DNA of 64,000 bases, taken from contig JAWDGP010008094.1 of the NCBI GenBank assembly GCA_033675545.1, positions 62,001 to 126,000 on the forward strand, read 5' to 3'. This DNA is from Elysia crispata. Its lineage: Eukaryota > Mollusca > Gastropoda > Plakobranchidae. This document shows, piece after piece, positions 15,675 through 28,990 of the stretch. The translations under genes and the position numbers were made by a program. Numbering within the stretch: the stretch's first letter is position 1; every line of letters starts with the position of its first letter. The notes below the pieces were generated by a model that was not told the DNA's origin, did no database searches, and worked only from the letters and a program-made list of their open reading frames with translations.

Positions 15675-15675
<1 letters not shown>
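14828..15675. other. Unique non-coding DNA between microsatellites
   Basis: No ORF of note, no RNA gene and no mobile element recognised. Confidence 0.5.
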
Positions 15676-15745
<70 letters not shown>

Positions 15746-15786
15746 CCTCTTCCTCCCGCGCATCATCATCATTATCATCATTCTCG

Positions 15787-15820
<34 letters not shown>

Positions 15821-15870
15821 TATCATCATTCTCGTAATCATCATCATCATCATCATCATCATTATCATCC

Positions 15871-15907
<37 letters not shown>

Positions 15908-15908
15908 T

Positions 15909-15946
<38 letters not shown>

Positions 15947-15992
15947 TATTGCCGTCATCATTGCTTTTCTCTTCCCCACCACCATAACCATT

Positions 15993-16060
<68 letters not shown>

Positions 16061-16106
16061 TATTGCCGTCATCATTGCTTTTCTCTTCCCCACCACCATA
16101 ACCATT

Positions 16107-16177
<71 letters not shown>

Positions 16178-16298
16178 TATCATTATTGCCATCATCATTG
16201 CTTTTCTCTTCCCCACCACCACCATCATTATCATCATCATCATCATCATCATTATTGCCATCATCATTGCTTTTCTCTTCCCCACCACCATAACCATT

Positions 16299-16363
<65 letters not shown>

Positions 16364-16471
16364 TATTGCCGTCATCATTGCTTTTCTCTTCCCCACCACC
16401 ATAACCATTATCATCATCATCATCATCATTATTGCCGTCATCATTGCTTTTCTCTTCCCCACCACCATAAC

Positions 16472-16531
<60 letters not shown>

Positions 16532-16562
16532 TGCTTTTCTCTTCCCCACCACCATAACCATT

Positions 16563-16609
<47 letters not shown>

Positions 16610-16645
16610 TATCATCATCATCCGCATCCTCATCTTCATCCTCAT
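15676..16645. repeat. Compound (ATT)n/(ATC)n array with a conserved interspersed spacer
   Basis: An ATT run (15676-15746) is followed by long ATC runs. These are interrupted about seven times by the same ~45-bp spacer, which contains TCATTGCTTTTCTCTTCCCC and ACCACCATAACC. The spacers sit near 15950, 16063, 16188, 16255, 16371, 16433 and 16528. Triplet structure keeps one frame open on each strand for over 340 codons (poly-Ile or poly-Met), which is not evidence of a gene. Confidence 0.97.
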
Positions 16646-16969
16646 GTTATGCTCTGATATCTCATCTTTTCAGTTCCGCCCTGTGACATTGATATCATTT
16701 CCTTGTGGCTTGCTATACGGAACAACCAAACAGACAAAATAAAACAGATAGCCACCATCGCCACCAGTGTCCTCATCTGATCATCGTCATCTTCCTCATC
16801 ATCATCATCATCGTCAACATTATCATACACACAAACCAAAACAAAACAAGCAGCACCAGAGAGGATTCATAGTTGCACCTTTTTTTTTAATGTCCAGACA
16901 GGCTCTGACAACTGGGCGAATATGACACAATATAGAGAAACGTTCATTGATAATTGATATATTTATAAG

Positions 16970-18070
<1,101 letters not shown>

Positions 18071-18999
18071 AAAATTTATGATAGGATAGATAGATAGAAA
18101 GAATGAAAGAGATAGGATGAAGGGTGATTCGGTAAAAGAAATAAAATAAAGATGGATTAATTCTAGATTTAAAACATTTCGGAACATAACCTCAAGAAAT
18201 GTTTATAACTTACGCTAAGTACAACAGTGATGGTTATGGTAAATACAAGAGTCGCCTTTACAGCTCTCTCTCTACACACACGGCACTCTTAAGATTCAAA
18301 TGGAATCTGCATCAGGCTTATATAAAAAACAGGACAGAGTCAGTTTTGTAAAGTAAATGGTAGAGAAAATGTCAGTTTTATTATGTGGCTGTAAGGGAAA
18401 GAGTCATTTTTATTGTGGGAAGGACAATGTCAGATTTATTATGTGAATGACACAGTTTTATGGTGTGAGGAACACAATCAGTCTTATCACGCGAAACTTA
18501 TGCGACGAAAATAAGAGGAATGTAATTGATACAAACATATTAACTTCTAATTGCTCTCCGATTTAATGTAATGCAAAAACACGAATATCGCTTCTATGAA
18601 CGAGCTTTGTATTCGATTACTGCAGAAATAGTTTACATTTATGACAGATGCATAAAGGACCTTGATAGAGACAGATTTGAGGTTGATGTTTTAGAAAGGA
18701 ACTTGTGTGTGTTTAGAGTATACATGTATGGTATCACGGAACTGCACACGCTCTCTGATGATATCTAAAACTAGATCAGCTGATGGCAGAGACAAACAAT
18801 TCACGCTATCCGGTCAAGAGCGGTACGCATGACTATCTTCTTGTCAATCATTTGATCCTTAGTTAACTACATGGCACAGAAATGTGAAACTAGCATTACA
18901 TTCGGTACAGTTATAGATTTTTTTGTTGTTAACAAAATTTTATATGTAAAGCTGTCCTTGCCTGACGTCTACTCTCTTGATGCATCGTCTGTAGAGTGG
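18071..18999. other. Unique DNA, one small unrecognised ORF
   Basis: A 65-codon ATG-started ORF at 18571-18768 (plus) has mixed, non-repetitive composition, unlike the repeat ORFs around it. I recognise no family and see no splice or regulatory context, so I do not call it a gene. Confidence 0.3.
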
Positions 19000-20470
19000 C
19001 ACCAAGCCTGAGGGCTACATACTCGCACTTTCATCCACTGGGTGATGCAGCCTCACCAAGCCTGAAGGCTACACACTCGCACTTTCATCCACTGGGTGAT
19101 GCAGCCTCACCAAGCCTGAAGGCTACACACTCGCACTGTCATCCACTGGGTGATGCAGCCTCACCAAGCCTGAAGGCTACACACTCGCACTGTCATCCAC
19201 TGGGTGATGCAGCCTCACCAAGCCTGAAGGCTACACACTCGCACTGTCATCCACTGGGTGATGCAGCCTCACCAAGCCTGAGGGCTACACTCGCACTTTC
19301 ATCCGCTGGTTGATGCAGCCTCACCAAGCCTGAAGGCTACACTCGCACTTTCATCCGCTGGGTGATGCAGCCTCACCAAGCCTGAAGGCTACACTCGCAC
19401 TTTCATCCGCTGGTTGATGCAGCCTCACCAAGCCTGAAGGCTACACTCGCACTGTCATCCGCTGGTTGATGCAGCCTCACCAAGCCTGAAGGCTACACTC
19501 GCACTGTCATCCGCTGGTTGATGCAGCCTCACCAAGCCTGAAGGCTACACTCGCACTGTCATCCGCTGGTTGATGCAGCCTCACCAAGCCTGAAGGCTAC
19601 ACTCGCACTCTCATCCGCTGGTTGATGCAGCCTCACCAAGCCTGAAGGCTACACTCGCACTGTCATCCGCTGGTTGATGCAGCCTCACCAAGCCTGAAGG
19701 CTACACTCGCACTGTCATCCGCTGGGTGATGCAGCCTCACCAAGCCTGAAGGCTACACTCGCACTGTCATCCGCTGGGTGATGCAGCCTCACCAAGCCTG
19801 AAGGCTACACTCGCACTCTCATCCGCTGGGTGATGCAGCCTCACCAAGCCTGAAGGCTACACTCGCACTCTCATCCGCTGGTTGATGCAGCCTCACCAAG
19901 CCTGAAGGCTACACTCGCACTGTCATCCGCTGGGTGATGCAGCCTCACCAAGCCTGAAGGCTACACACTCGCACTCTCATCCGCTGGTTGATGCAGCCTC
20001 ACCAAGCCTGAAGGCTACACTCGCACTGTCATCCGCTGGGTGATGCAGCCTCACCAAGCCTGAAGGCTACACTCGCACTGTCATCCGCTGGGTGATGCAG
20101 CCTCACCAAGCCTGAAGGCTACACTCGCACTGTCATCCGCTGGGTGATGCAGCCTCACCAAGCCTGAAGGCTACACTCGCACTGTCATCCGCTGGGTGAT
20201 GCAGCCTCACCAAGCCTGAAGGCTACACTCGCACTGTCATCCGCTGGGTGATGCAGCCTCACCAAGCCTGAAGGCTACACTCGCACTGTCATCCGCTGGG
20301 TGATGCAGCCTCACCAAGCCTGAAGGCTACACTCGCACTGTCATCCGCTGGGTGATGCAGCCTCACCAAGCCTGAAGGCTACACTCGCACTGTCATCCGC
20401 TGGGTGATGCAGCCTCACCAAGCCTGAAGGCTACACTCGCACTGTCATCCGCTGGGTGATGCAGCCTCAC
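19000..20470. repeat. Minisatellite, 54-bp then 52-bp unit, ~28 copies
   Basis: Each unit carries CACCAAGCCTGAAGGCTAC, CTCGCACTGTCATCC and GGGTGATGCAGCCT. The first five units are 54 bp (CTACACACTCGC, CCACTGG). Later ones are 52 bp (CTACACTCGC, CCGCTGG), with one 54-bp unit near 19950. Identity is highest at the right end. The array ends sharply at TATCTACCATC. Confidence 0.98.
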
Positions 20471-23400
20471 TATCTACCATCTTAAGTTACTCAACACCCA
20501 ACTCACGTGAGCGAGATAAACAGCGACAGGATTCGATCAACTGAGGCGCCAGGTATATCACGGTGATACTCTCGGGTCTTGTTTATCTCCCCTGTTCCCT
20601 GAGAAGCAAACTATTACACACGAAAGCAATTAAAAAAAAACTTAATAGAACTTAAAAAAAAACAACAAACTCCAGTTTGAGCTAAATGTAGTAAACTTTC
20701 TTTTGAAAGTTACTTTGATCGAATCAATTAGATTTTAAGCTTCGCTTATTTTGTCTACCACACTTTAGGAAAACAGAACCCCCCCCCCCCCCCTATGAAT
20801 TTACAAGAAAACGAAACAAATAATAACGACGCAGTTGTGGCTTCCTTTTTTCTTTTGAGAGTTTACAATCCCCAGCCTCCCAGCTATGTCGATACACTCG
20901 GAGTTAGAAACTGAAATACGAACCGCTACGAGCGGTCCGACCAGTCGCCAAGCCCATCGGTGGCGCTTCAACTGGTTCAATGAGAATTTGGCCTGATGGT
21001 ATTGGGTGGACAAGTACACAAATCTAAAATTGAAAGACATCAGAAGGACTTTATAGTTGAAGACGTTCGTCTGACCTGTTATATCCTCGTATCAATCCTG
21101 AGATTTACGAAAAACTTCAAAACCCCATTTTAATGACATAAACATAAAAGTGCAAATATAATGATATTGACATTATAAAGCATTATTAAGATCAACAATG
21201 TTATAAAAAAAATTAAAAGGTTATTCTCATTATACACATTGACCTCGAGATTAAGAAAGCTGACACACAACAAGTGTATTCTTCCGTACAGGAAGTCACC
21301 GCGTCTTGAGGTGTTGGTCACACTGACAGAGTTACTCGCTTTATTCAGCATTCTAGATAAGACCTGCGACCTCTGACCTACATACCTGATTGAGGGAGTG
21401 AGATTTCTTGAAGTATTCTGTACAGTCTACTGAGGATTCTCACAGTAATAAGCAAATTATTGTCTTTTAGTAAAATATTCATTGTTATAGAGGATTAAGA
21501 TTTAATTGTTGTCAAACAAACATTATGTGCTCCTTTCTCCTGATATTTCTAACCGAATCTCATGGGATTATTTACAACAAAATCACTCCGTCTAAAGATT
21601 TTGGCAAGTAGATTTCTTTTCTCGTTTTTGTTTCGAGCACTAGCTCTTCCGAGCTCTAGGATACACAACCGATCCTCTTACTGCACCCACATCTAGGGTA
21701 CTCCCTAAAACAAGCAGTTTCAGACCCTAGAATGTCCTACGAAAATTCTCTAAACATATTTAATGTGGAGCAAGCGGTCTGGTAGGGCCAGAGAGTAAAC
21801 CCTCATGTCTCTACTGAGACGCTAACCACGATGAACGGACTCTACCACTGGTAATGCACATGTGCCCTCAATGCTAGGTGAACATTCTTATTGGTATAAA
21901 ATGTCATAACAATCTATTAATGTTGCATGCAGTATGAGGTATTGATTATGAAAGTTAGCAAACATAACATTTGTAGAGTGAGCCTTGACTCAAACCAATA
22001 CTGTAAAGTGAACTGCGTCATAAGCTGATGGCAAGAATTGCTCGCGTTACACCAGACGTTGATACAGAATTCTATCATACATCGCGACCAAGGACGGCCC
22101 GATAACTCACACGTGGGAACAAAACTATCTCGTATTCTTTCTCACAGAAAATCAACACAAAGGGGAGCGATTATAAGAAGGAACGAAAGAAGAAGAAAAA
22201 TACAAATAGAGCACTTTAAGTCTATAGTCAGTTTTATCCAAAACGTATCGATGTTTCTGTCTGGAATTTACATGACAAAGTGAAATATGTTTTTTTTTTA
22301 ATTTTTTTTAAAAAGATAATTGCAATGGTAAAAGAAACATCATAAGTCGATAAGTCTACAAATTTTCCAACTACTAGCAGCCTGAAATTGAAATGTCCAA
22401 GTTTTGCAAGAAAGATTTACGGCTTCACCAATCTAGGTGGTACCCGAGTCCATCCATGCTGTTGTAGCGAGTCTTATTTTGATGATGTCCACAACTTTCG
22501 CACCTCAAGGTCAAGGTCATCCCTCAAAATTCAGGTCCAATCAGATGGCTTCATGACGCTAACCTTTGAACTGGTGACTAAAACTCAAGAAGCTGACCAG
22601 GTGACAAACACACAAGCTAACAAAGATCACACTGGTTCACATAGGACAGGGAAAATCGAGGACTTTGTCTGGAGATACAACCTATTGAAACACTTTGTGA
22701 GTAATCACAAGTCTTTGAATAAATAACATAGGATGTTCCGAAAGGATTTGCGCTTCATCAGTATTTTGATCATGTAATGAGGCAACACAATCCTAGCGGA
22801 ATGATATTAAACTATAATGATCAGCTACAACACTCACTCACATACGCTCAAATGAGTGAGAATCTTTGGTCAAATAGCATTGATTTGCTTTGCTTGTATT
22901 ATTAATTCTTTCATTCTCGCCTCTGTTTGACTCTCTTGCTATCCATACTCCATGGCCATACACAGAATCACAAAGTCTACATGCCCTAAACTCCTCATTT
23001 ATCCGGCTGATTTGTAACCATTCGAGACAAGTTGGCTGACAAGTCTTGCATCTTTCACATAGATCTACCGCTGCACGGCCACACCTGCCTCATGGCTGTA
23101 ACCTTTACGTAGCGAGGGATGCACCAATGTGGCTGTCACCGTGCGGTTATGCTTCACCCCACAGGATCGGCAGATGGCGCAGGCTGCAGACCCACTGCAC
23201 GTGTCCGTTACCCTGATTTTCTAAACAAAAAAAAAACAATAAAACTGATTGTTTGACAAACAGCAGCAGCCACAAACTTATGTTGCTCTCTGGGTATGCT
23301 GGTGGGTCGAAGTGAGTCTAGTTTAGGTTAGAGAAGTTTATTGTGTTAGGCTTTGAAGACTAGCTATTACATTGATTCCTGCGCTAACTGATCTGTAAAC

Positions 23401-24099
23401 GTTAATCTAATTTCGATTCGAGAAACGTGTTCATTTTGAAGACAGGCTGTAACATTGATTCCTTGGCAAACTGATCAGTTGGCAACAGTCCTACGAAGTT
23501 TCGAAAACTTTCTCAGTTAAACTTGAAAGTCGGATTTTTCTTCACGAGGAAGATTGCTGATCTGCACTAACAGATAGGTCTGGTCCAGTGACTGTTACAT
23601 GCGAAAGTCGGACTCACCGACAGGAAATAACCGAGACTCAACCATCGCCAGGTTGAAGAGGCAGACGACCTCAGACTTCCCGGATATCGCTGAGGCTGCG
23701 TCATGCCTACACTAACCTCTGAAGTTTCTATACTGGTGCTATTACGATACTGCTGTTTAAATTTATGTGAAATCTACCTATGCAAACTCTGCACCCACTG
23801 GCCAAGCTTTCTGCTCCTCACGTTAAACGCAGTTGTATGGTGTTTAGCATCTCCTGACTCTCCCAGTCTTGTGGAGCAAGGTCCGAGGAGCGAGGCCTAG
23901 ATTTCTTCTAACAAACTCATTTTCATCGGCATAAATTATCTTATCCAGAAAAAAATAGACACACACATACACACACCAAACACAATTGAAATAAAACATG
24001 ATTAACAAAGAGCAATAACTTTTACGCCCATTTCTGCAATCAGAGGTTGAATATGTTGCTGATTATCATAACAATCAATAGTTTTTACAAAATATTTCC

Positions 24100-24102
<3 letters not shown>
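20471..24102. other. Unique DNA downstream of the KCNN-like gene
   Basis: No exon supported. A run of 15 C lies at 20779-20793. ORFs of 81 codons (22038-22283) and 112 codons (22388-22726) are unrecognised. A possible polyadenylation hexamer for the minus-strand channel gene (AATAAA read at 23342-23337) lies about 1.35 kb past its stop; this is weak because the hexamer is common. Confidence 0.4.

Positions 24103-24168
<66 letters not shown>
24103..24168. repeat. (CT)n microsatellite
   Basis: A nearly pure TC alternation of 66 nt, about 0.5 kb downstream of the channel stop codon. Confidence 0.97.
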
Positions 24169-24171
<3 letters not shown>

Positions 24172-24687
24172 CCAAGATCCTCGCGCCCAGATCCCACAGT
24201 GGTGGGTACAGGCAGTTTGCGTAAGAATTACCAAATCTTTATGAAAAAAAAATCCAAGAAGTTAGGAGTAACAAGTGTACCTCACTGATTCTTCTTCCAC
24301 ACTTTGGCAGCGCAGCGTCGCTAATCACATTTTGAAAGGTGGGCCTGGATAAAAGTCTTGGAAACTCAGGTTAACACAAACACACGATTCACAGAAAACA
24401 TGACGCACGGTAACTTCACCACGGTACCTGTGACGCACAAAAAATGTCAATCCAATTTATAAAGATGGAGTCCATCAGTCTTCAGGAGAGTTATCTTCTT
24501 GACTCGATAGTCCTCGCCAATCATTTATCTAAACATTGGACTCGAGGGTTTGGATGGTAGGAGAGAAATATAATGTTTGAAATCAGTTCTCTACACACGG
24601 CTGAGGGCCTATCGGCTACCCGAACTCTCACACAACCCAGCCCGTCATGCATGCTTTTAACATATGAGAGAAAAACTTATGAACGCT

Positions 24688-25928
24688 TCATATCGCAGAG
24701 TCCCGGGCTGTTTGATGAACAAGCGGCCTGTAGGGGAAGGCGGGCTGCGGGTAAGGGGCGTGGTCTCCGTGTAGAGCACACAGTTTCTGGTAGACAAGAG
24801 CTAGAGTCGCCTCGACCCCGGCAAGCCGCTCCTCTAGATGGGCTTGACCCGCCCGCACTGCCGTGACCGCCCGAGACATCTCGTTCTGCGCCTTGTGCAC
24901 CTCCACGATGGTCACGGCGTTGTCCGTGAGCCGCCGGCGCCGGTTCTTCAGCTCCCTGATGTTGTAGATGGCGTGCAGGAGTTTGGTCTGGAGCTGCAGG
25001 ACCTTCCTCTCCTCCTCACGGGTCTTGTTAGTTTTACGCTGATACTTGAAGAGCTTCCAGCCACACTTGACCACATTGGCGGCCTCAGTCTTGAGCCGCC
25101 CGCCCAGCTCTATTTCGCGGACAAAGTTATGGACATACTTCTCTGCCTGGGACAGCTCCAACTTCCGGGCGAGAACAGCTACTATGAGGGCGGTACACCC
25201 GGTGCCCATAATGCCCGTCAGGACGGCTATGCCCCGACCGCAGTAGGAGTTGGGCACGATGTCGCCGTAACCGACCGTGAGGAAGGAGACGGCGATGAGC
25301 CACATGGAGTTGAGGAAGTTGCCGTGGACGCGGGCGTGGTAGGCGTCGTTGTACATCTCGCACAGCCGCAGCGTCCAGCTTGTGATGATAAACAGGGACA
25401 CCATGAAGATACACAGGAAGTAGTCGGGGTACAGCGCCATAAACGACTTGAAGATGAATCGAAAGTTGAAGTGGATCCGGTTGAGTGCACCCAAACTCTG
25501 GCTGGAAGCGTCCTGGTACAGCCTCGAGTGGAGCATGAGGAAGCGGCACACCAGGTAGAGCCTGAGGAACATTGGGAGAGACAGGAGCACGTCCAGGGGG
25601 ACCTTCACTGGCGTGTCCGACAGGTTGCCGTCAGACTCGGTCGTGTACCAGAAGATGTAGAACTCGCCCGGGATCGGGTGCACTAGGCAGATGAGCAGCT
25701 CGGCGAGGGCGGAGCACACTCTCATGGGGGTCATGGCAAGGCGCCAGTCGTCCATGCTGTTGTTGACGGTGAAGAGCTGAACGCCGAGCTTGTGGTAGAT
25801 GAAGATGAAGATGAGCAGCGCCACTGTGGAGGCTGTCATGCACATCTTGAGCAGGATAGAGGCCGTGTCAGAGCGGGAGAAGATGTGTGCGGCTGCCAGC
25901 TCTGTCTCTAGGATCATCAGGACGATAC
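24688..25928 (-). other. KCNN-like coding exon 2 (most of the channel)
   Basis: A single 1,241-nt GC-rich exon encodes everything from mid-S1 through the pore, calmodulin-binding domain and C-terminus to TGA (24690-24688). The open frame extends 37 nt upstream of the acceptor, including an ATG, but those codons (MMICPTIPVPVP) have no SK counterpart and are intron. Confidence 0.9.
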
Positions 25929-27716
25929 CTGGGACGGGGACAGGGATGGTGGGGCAAATCATCACTGGCTGGATTAGCAGGCGAAAAAAACCTACACCAT
26001 ATCGCTTTTTTTTATTATGGTTGAATTACACCATAAACTATCTTATCAAAACCGCAGTGATAATGCTCGAAAGGTTGAGATGGAAAACTCAGAGAGGATG
26101 CAATTATGTTAAAAAAAGGTTAGAGATAGAGATTTGTCCCACAACAATTTGTCTGCTTTCTCCAAAATTTAGAACAAAGGTGAGAAGACAATTTTCTACA
26201 ACAAATCCCCGCATGTTTGCATTTAACTCGTTAATATTGCCATATAATGATAGGTCTTCCAATTTATTCCAATCATGGATTAGAGTGTATCAAGTATTGC
26301 CATATAATAATAGGTTTTCCAATTTATTCCAATCATGGATTAGAGTGTATCAAGTGTTGCCATATAATAATAAGTTTTCCAATTTATTCCAATCATGGAT
26401 TAGAGTGTATCAAGTATTGCCAAATAATAAAAGTTTTCCAATTTATTCCAATCATGGATTAGAGTGTATCAAGTATTGCCAAATAATAAAAGTTTTCCAA
26501 TTTATTCCAATCATGGATTAGAGTGTATCAAGTATTGCCATATAATGATAGGTCTTCCAATTTATTCCAATCATGGATAAGAGTGTATCAAGTATTGCCT
26601 TATAATAATAGGTTTTCCAATTTATTTCAATCATGGATTAGAGTGTATCAAGTATTGCCTTATAATAATAGGTTTTCCAATTTATTCCAATCATGGATTA
26701 GAGTGTATCAAGTATTGCCTTATAATAATAGGTTTTCCAATTTATTCCAATCATGGATTAGAGTGTATCAAGTATTTTTGTTTTATTAGATAAAATCACA
26801 ATATAGAAATACAGTATTCATATAAAGTGCTTCAGACACTGCTCTTTGATTCAATCTTAACCAGCCAAAGATGCATATGAAGCGAAATTAATAGTTAAGT
26901 CTGCGATTGCCGGTATCATAACTTGTCAAAGAATTCAGAAATTAAAAGCAAAAGCATGAAATGTGACGTAAAATTTCTCCCTCTCTCTCCCCCCCCCCTC
27001 TCAATTTAAAAAAGATACACACAGACACAAGCATAAAAAACAACACCACATACACATTTAAAAAGTTGCACCAATCTTATTCCAACACAATATCTCTCAG
27101 AGATGACGCAACACGCTTGAACACTGCCGCTGGCGGACATCTTTTCAACTCACAAACAAAATGACAATTTTAGAAGTGTTTTTTGCTTTCCACCCGGGCA
27201 CATCCTCTACAGTTCCGTGGGCCGCGATATAAGACCGATGGGAAGTATGCTCTGCGAACATCTACATGCAGAATAAAACACCAACAAATTTTTTCATTTC
27301 TTAACTTAATATTATTCTTCAGATTTTTTGATACATCTTTTCTAATACTTTTTCATCCTCTGAATATTTCTACCTCTTAAAGTAACGTCTGCGCTAGCGC
27401 TCTAAAGCTAGAATGTCTCCCTCCCTCCCATACACACACTCTCTCCCTCATCTCCCTTGTCCTCACCCAGCACGGCCATGGCTAGAGACACGTCACAGAT
27501 CCTCTTCCGCTTGGCATACAGTTCCTTCCGGAGCGCTAACCGGATACCCACGTTCTCGAACCGGGGCGATTTATCCGAGTCGCCTGAGGCGGCTCCGAAG
27601 CTCTGGGCGCCACTGCGCATGGTATAAAGCTTGTTTCTCATCTTAGCTCCCTTGCCGCCCCGCTTGCCATTCATGCCGACCAGAGGAATGGCCGGGTCCT
27701 CGATCACGGTGCTCAT
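24688..27716 (-). CDS. KCNN/SK-type calcium-activated potassium channel, two coding exons
   Basis: The gene encodes a pore-forming subunit of a small/intermediate-conductance, calmodulin-gated K+ channel of the plasma membrane. The CDS joins 27716-27467 to 25928-24688. The donor (CTGG, then GTGAGG) and acceptor (CCCGTCCCAG) rejoin a Gly codon in phase 1, giving 496 residues. Residues 1-55 are a poorly conserved N-terminus. NVGIRLALRKELYAKRKR begins the conserved family block. S1 is about 72-95, S2 113-130, S3 153-172 (ending in the family motif HPIPGE), S4 195-218 (PMFLRLYLVCRFLMLHS), S5 243-271, the pore 287-311 with TVGYGD, and S6 312-341 ending in ARKLEL. The calmodulin-binding region is about 342-431 (EKYVHNF, then HAIYNIRELKNRRRRLTDNA) and a coiled coil follows. 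The ATG has A at -3, and an in-frame TGA lies at 27746-27744. A possible acceptor AG just upstream of the ATG leaves a 5' exon possible. It is diverged from vertebrate SK1-3 and SK4, so I assign no symbol. Antisense ORFs over the exon are GC-driven shadows. Confidence 0.95.
26235..26775. repeat. Intronic 60-bp minisatellite, 9 copies, inside the KCNN-like gene
   Basis: Units of 59-60 bp start TATTGCC and contain TTCCAATTTATTCCAATC and GGATTAGAGTGTATCAAG. Two adjacent units lack one base (AATAATAAAAG). The array lies wholly in the intron 25929-27466. Short ORFs across it are artefacts. Confidence 0.97.
27467..27716 (-). other. KCNN-like coding exon 1
   Basis: This 250-nt exon gives residues 1-83 and the first base of codon 84. 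The reading frame continues past the donor into low-quality sequence, as expected for intron. The residues just before the donor (CDVSLAMAVL) align with the start of S1 in SK channels, so the intron splits S1. Confidence 0.9.
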
Positions 27717-27746
27717 TGTCGGCTGCTGCCTGCTGGGAGAAAGTCA

Positions 27747-28373
27747 GAATGGCGGATCGTATTATTTTTCAATACTAAGATTATACATGTTACTTTAGAA
27801 TAAAGTATATGCACCAAGATGAGGTAAACGCGTGAACTGTAAAAAAAGCATGGAAATCAGAAAAAGGCAAAATATTGTAAAGACGTAGAAAACTGATATA
27901 AATGCGACAAGTTTTAAAGACTTTGTCTATCGGATCTCCGAGTGGCAGGTGGGTAAAGCTGGGACAAGGAGCCGCAGGCACTCTTCTTGGCCTCGTTCTG
28001 GCATTAGGATGAAAGAACGCTGAAAACGAAGCCAGTTGAGAGTGCTGTCCAGTCTCAAGTCCCAGCCATACAGCAAACATGTGATTCAATAATGAGATAA
28101 TCAATAAAAAGGCAAGCCATACAGGTCAAAAGACTTGCATGCACAGACCGAGAAACTAAGGACGTTTGGTGAAATCCAGAAACAAACGTTTATTTTTAAT
28201 AGTTCCTCTTGACCCTCCACACACAGTGGGCGATAGAAGCGGACACTGGTCTTATATTTCATGGCGAGACACTTTTATCCGATTGAACATCATACAAATT
28301 ACAAAAACTTTTAGACTAAATCATATATAAGTCACCATGAAGAAAGTGCAGGCGCGCCTAATCGAGGTGGTGG
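27747..28373. other. Unique DNA upstream of the KCNN-like start
   Basis: This holds the 5' flank of the minus-strand channel gene. I cannot point to a core promoter. A 104-codon minus-strand ORF (28104-27790) is not recognised. Confidence 0.4.
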
Positions 28374-28990
28374 TTACTTCAAGCCCCCTTTGAAAACATT
28401 CATGGATGATACCACCATAATCTGCTCAAAGGAAGACGAAACACGCCGAATGCTAGAGCGCCTTGACGTCTTAATGGCATGGTGCAGGATGAAATTCAAA
28501 CCAAAGAAGTCTCGCAGTCTTTCAGTCAGGAAAGGTAAGATAGATGCGACGACGATATTCACAGTGGCCAGTCAGCAGATACCAATGGTCAGTCAAGAAC
28601 CAGTTAAAAGTCTTCGGAGATGGTACGATTCATTTACAGATACCAGGACTAGAAACAGTATAACTTGCTATCGAAGGTCTGCTACATCAACAGTTGTGGC
28701 CTTCAGGGTAAATTGAAAGTGTGTTGCCTGCAGTTCATACTAAATCCGAAGCTCCTCCGGCCACTCCTGGTGTATGAAATCTGCTCAACTACAGATGAGG
28801 CAAGAGAAGCTAGGATCAATAAGTTCACGATGGGGTGGTAAGGGGTACCTCTAGGTCTCACAGATGTGGCAATGTACTGCTGTAAAGCAAAGCTGAAACT
28901 CCTACAAAAATCCATCTTGGAAGAGTATAAATGTAGCAAAGCCAGGCTACTCTCTAGGATAGAGGATTTAAAGAACCCGGTTATGATGAC
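28374..28990 (+). pseudogene. Non-LTR retrotransposon reverse transcriptase fragment, decayed
   Basis: In one frame from about 28374 the translation reads KPPLKTFMDDTT, which holds the catalytic FxDD (YADD-type) motif. MAWCRMKFKPKKSRSLS and EPVKSLRRWYD follow, typical of the palm-to-thumb part of non-LTR reverse transcriptases I recall from invertebrate and fish genomes. Near 28640-28700 the similarity moves to another frame (RPLLVYEIC, GLTDVAMYC, KSILEEYKC), which also contains an in-frame stop near 28841. The 5' part of the element is missing. Clade not assigned. It is dead. Confidence 0.75.

Noticed and set aside
15605-16742. 346- and 377-codon ORFs of Met or Ile repeats
   Set aside because: Produced by ATC/ATT triplet repeats; no non-repetitive domain.
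21770-21850. Reverse-strand tRNA-like GTGGTTAGCGTCTC
   Set aside because: No convincing B box; too weak to list as a SINE.
24838-25686. 282-codon plus-strand ORF over the channel exon
   Set aside because: Antisense shadow of a GC-rich exon; the minus strand has full KCNN domain structure.
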